Both the position numbers and the translations under genes were made by a program. Below are positions 6,259 to 7,607 of a stretch of 7,607 bases of DNA, in pieces. This DNA is from Acidimicrobiaceae bacterium (GTDB lineage: Bacteria; Actinomycetota; Acidimicrobiia; Acidimicrobiales; RAAP-2), in contig JAUTXB010000143.1 of NCBI GenBank assembly GCA_030838245.1, positions 1 through 7,607 on the forward strand. Reading direction: 5' to 3'. The notes under the pieces were generated by a model that worked only from the letters and a program-made list of their open reading frames with translations, was not told the origin of the DNA and did no database searches. Every line of letters starts with the position of its first letter. Within the stretch, counting starts at the first letter, position 1.

Positions 6259-6294
6259 AGCGTCCGTGATCGTCGTCACCACAAAGGAGCCCCG

Positions 6295-7530
6295 ATGAGC
6301 ATCGACTTCACCCTTGCCCCCGAGCACGAGGCGATCAGGTCTCGGGTCCGGGAGTTCATCGAGGGGACGGTGATGCCGGCCGTGGCCGGGTTCGACCACG
6401 ACGGCAGCGCCGTTTCCCGGAGCGAGTACCTCAAGACCATCTTCGGCCTGCGTGAGCAGGCCCGGGAGGCCGGCCTGTGGCTGCCCCACATGCCTATCGA
6501 GTGGGGAGGCATGGGGTTGGGGCATGTGGCCCTGGCCATGGTGCAGACCGAGTCGGCCCGGACCCGGCTGGGGCCATGGGTCCTCAACTGTCAGGCGCCC
6601 GACGAGGGCAACATGCACACCTTGATGCACTGGGGAAGCGAGGACCAAAAGGAGAACTACCTCGGGCGGCTCTGCCGCGGTGAGGCCATGTCGTGCTTTG
6701 CCATGACCGAACCAGAGGTGGCCGGGTCGGACCCGACCCTCATCCGCACCCACGCCTATCAAGATGGCGACGAATGGGTGATCAACGGGCACAAGTGGTT
6801 CATCTCCAACGCCCGTCGGTCCAGCTTTGCCATCCTCATGGCCCGGACCGAAGAAGACGTTCCGATCGGATCGCGCGGCGCCAACACCGCGTTCATTATC
6901 GACCTCCCCGCTGAGGGTTGGAACGACGTGCGGGAGGTGGAGACCATGCACGGCTCGACCGGGCATAGCGAGATCGTCATCGAGGACCTCCGCGTACACG
7001 ACTCGCAGATACTCGGAGGGCGGGGGAACGGGCACCAACTGGGCCAGTACCGCCTGGGGCCGGCGCGGCTGGCCCACTGCATGCGCTGGATCGCCCAGGC
7101 CGAGACGGCGCTCGACATGATGGTCGACCGGTCGCTCAAGCGGTATTCGCACGGATCGCTCCTGGCCGAGAAGCAGGGGATCCAGTGGCTGATCGCCGAC
7201 TCGGCCATGGAGCTGTACCAGTGCAAGCTCATGGTCCTGCACGCCGCCTACAAGATCGATCGGGGCGACGACTTCCGTACCGAGGTGTCGATGAGCAAGC
7301 ACTTCGTGGCCAACAGCCTGAACCGCATCATCGACCGGGCCGTCCAGGTCCACGGGGCGCTGGGCTATTCCACCGACACGCCGCTGGCCTCGATGCTGCA
7401 GCACGCCCGCTGGGCCCGTCTGGCCGACGGGGCCGACGAGATCCACCAGATGCGCATCGCCGAGCGCACCATCGCCGCCTACCAGGACTCGGGGTCCACG
7501 GCCGCGGCCACCGGGGGGCTGCCGCTTTAG
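6295..7530 (+). CDS. Acyl-CoA dehydrogenase, ACAD10/11-like
   Basis: A 411-residue FAD enzyme expected to introduce an alpha-beta double bond into an acyl-CoA and pass electrons to ETF. The N-terminal helical domain spans about 1-130. The FAD-binding signature FAMTEPEVAGSD (135-146) and the strand segment NGHKWFISNA (164-173) are intact. The C-terminal helical domain contains the QVHGALGYSTDTPL segment (351-364). At the position of the catalytic Glu376 of medium-chain enzymes (YEGT) this protein has LADGADEIH (376-384), that is Asp378. An ADGxDEVH-type motif with Asp there is, as I recall, characteristic of mammalian ACAD10/ACAD11 and their bacterial relatives, so the Asp probably serves as base. 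The start ATG 6295 has AAAGGAG 5 bases upstream. It follows the dehalogenase by 84 bp, with a stem-loop between, and may be co-transcribed. The C-terminal dozen residues are Ala/Gly/Thr-rich and look like a disordered tail. The substrate chain is unknown. Confidence 0.93.
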   Translation: MSIDFTLAPEHEAIRSRVREFIEGTVMPAVAGFDHDGSAVSRSEYLKTIFGLREQAREAGLWLPHMPIEWGGMGLGHVALAMVQTESARTRLGPWVLNCQAPDEGNMHTLMHWGSEDQKENYLGRLCRGEAMSCFAMTEPEVAGSDPTLIRTHAYQDGDEWVINGHKWFISNARRSSFAILMARTEEDVPIGSRGANTAFIIDLPAEGWNDVREVETMHGSTGHSEIVIEDLRVHDSQILGGRGNGHQLGQYRLGPARLAHCMRWIAQAETALDMMVDRSLKRYSHGSLLAEKQGIQWLIADSAMELYQCKLMVLHAAYKIDRGDDFRTEVSMSKHFVANSLNRIIDRAVQVHGALGYSTDTPLASMLQHARWARLADGADEIHQMRIAERTIAAYQDSGSTAAATGGLPL

Positions 7531-7577
7531 CCTGTCCAGAGGCGATCGGTACTGGCCCCAGACACGGGAGCGCGGGT

Positions 7578-7607
7578 ATGACACGCCGGGCGGCGCAGTG
7601 GCGGCGA
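7578..7607 (+). CDS. Possible start of a further gene, cut by the right edge
   Basis: ATG 7578 opens ten codons (MTRRAAQWRR) to the window end, 47 bp after the acyl-CoA dehydrogenase stop. A GGGAG stands 7 bases upstream, a reasonable ribosome site. Spacing and direction fit a third gene of the dehalogenase/dehydrogenase block. Ten codons are too few to judge coding character or family. Confidence 0.35.
   Translation, partial: MTRRAAQWRR

Noticed and set aside
6248..6298. A 16-codon plus-strand ORF ending in TGA over the acyl-CoA dehydrogenase ATG
   Set aside because: It resembles the leader ORF before the kinase, but its ATG lies in the stem-loop without its own ribosome site, and the downstream gene has a good AAAGGAG of its own, so no coupling is needed.
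5290..7584. A 764-codon open frame on the minus strand, antisense to the dehalogenase and acyl-CoA dehydrogenase genes
   Set aside because: This has the same cause: it is in codon register with both sense genes, which lack TTA, CTA and TCA codons over this stretch. The sense proteins have intact catalytic motifs; the antisense translation is compositionally biased with no domain signal.

Overview
The window is a dense, GC-rich stretch of bacterial chromosome. Codon third positions are strongly G/C, good Shine-Dalgarno sites are present, and the genes use GTG and probably TTG starts beside ATG. The protein families suggest a high-GC Actinomycetota (perhaps an Acidimicrobiia-like or mycolic-actinomycete-like lineage): a PknA-like PASTA kinase, a DhmA/DhlA-type haloalkane dehalogenase, an ACAD10/11-like acyl-CoA dehydrogenase and a DHA2-type MFS exporter. 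The lineage is inference from protein resemblance only; no rRNA or tRNA is present to confirm it.

Layout: two gene blocks diverge from a 129-bp hub at 5179-5307. The leftward (minus) block, in order of transcription, is a membrane Ser/Thr kinase with two PASTA domains (5178-3538), a 14-helix-type MFS drug exporter (3406-1982), an FAD-independent-type acetolactate synthase-like ThDP enzyme (1912-269), and the N-terminus of a small basic single-span membrane protein cut by the left edge (126-1, probable TTG start). Gaps of 131, 69 and 142 bp, with no convincing terminator, permit but do not prove a common transcript. The rightward (plus) block is a type I haloalkane dehalogenase (5308-6210) followed after 84 bp by an acyl-CoA dehydrogenase (6295-7530), and possibly the first ten codons of another gene at the right edge (7578 onward).

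How the genes may work together: the plus block pairs an enzyme that turns haloalkanes into alcohols plus halide with a flavin-dependent acyl-CoA dehydrogenase whose catalytic-base position holds Asp, as I recall for the ACAD10/11 group. That suggests catabolism of halogenated or hydroxylated aliphatics, but the link is guilt by association. In the minus block the kinase could sense the cell wall through its PASTA domains and act on a neighbour such as the exporter; no direct evidence for this is visible.

The most unusual structure is in the divergent hub on the kinase side. A 21-codon upstream ORF has a better ribosome binding site than the kinase. Its Shine-Dalgarno sits in the loop of an inverted repeat, and its stop overlaps the kinase ATG as ATGA. 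This looks like a translational-coupling or attenuation device. The other intergenic structure worth checking is a perfect 9-bp stem-loop between the dehalogenase and the acyl-CoA dehydrogenase. No mobile elements, CRISPR arrays or structural RNA genes were seen.
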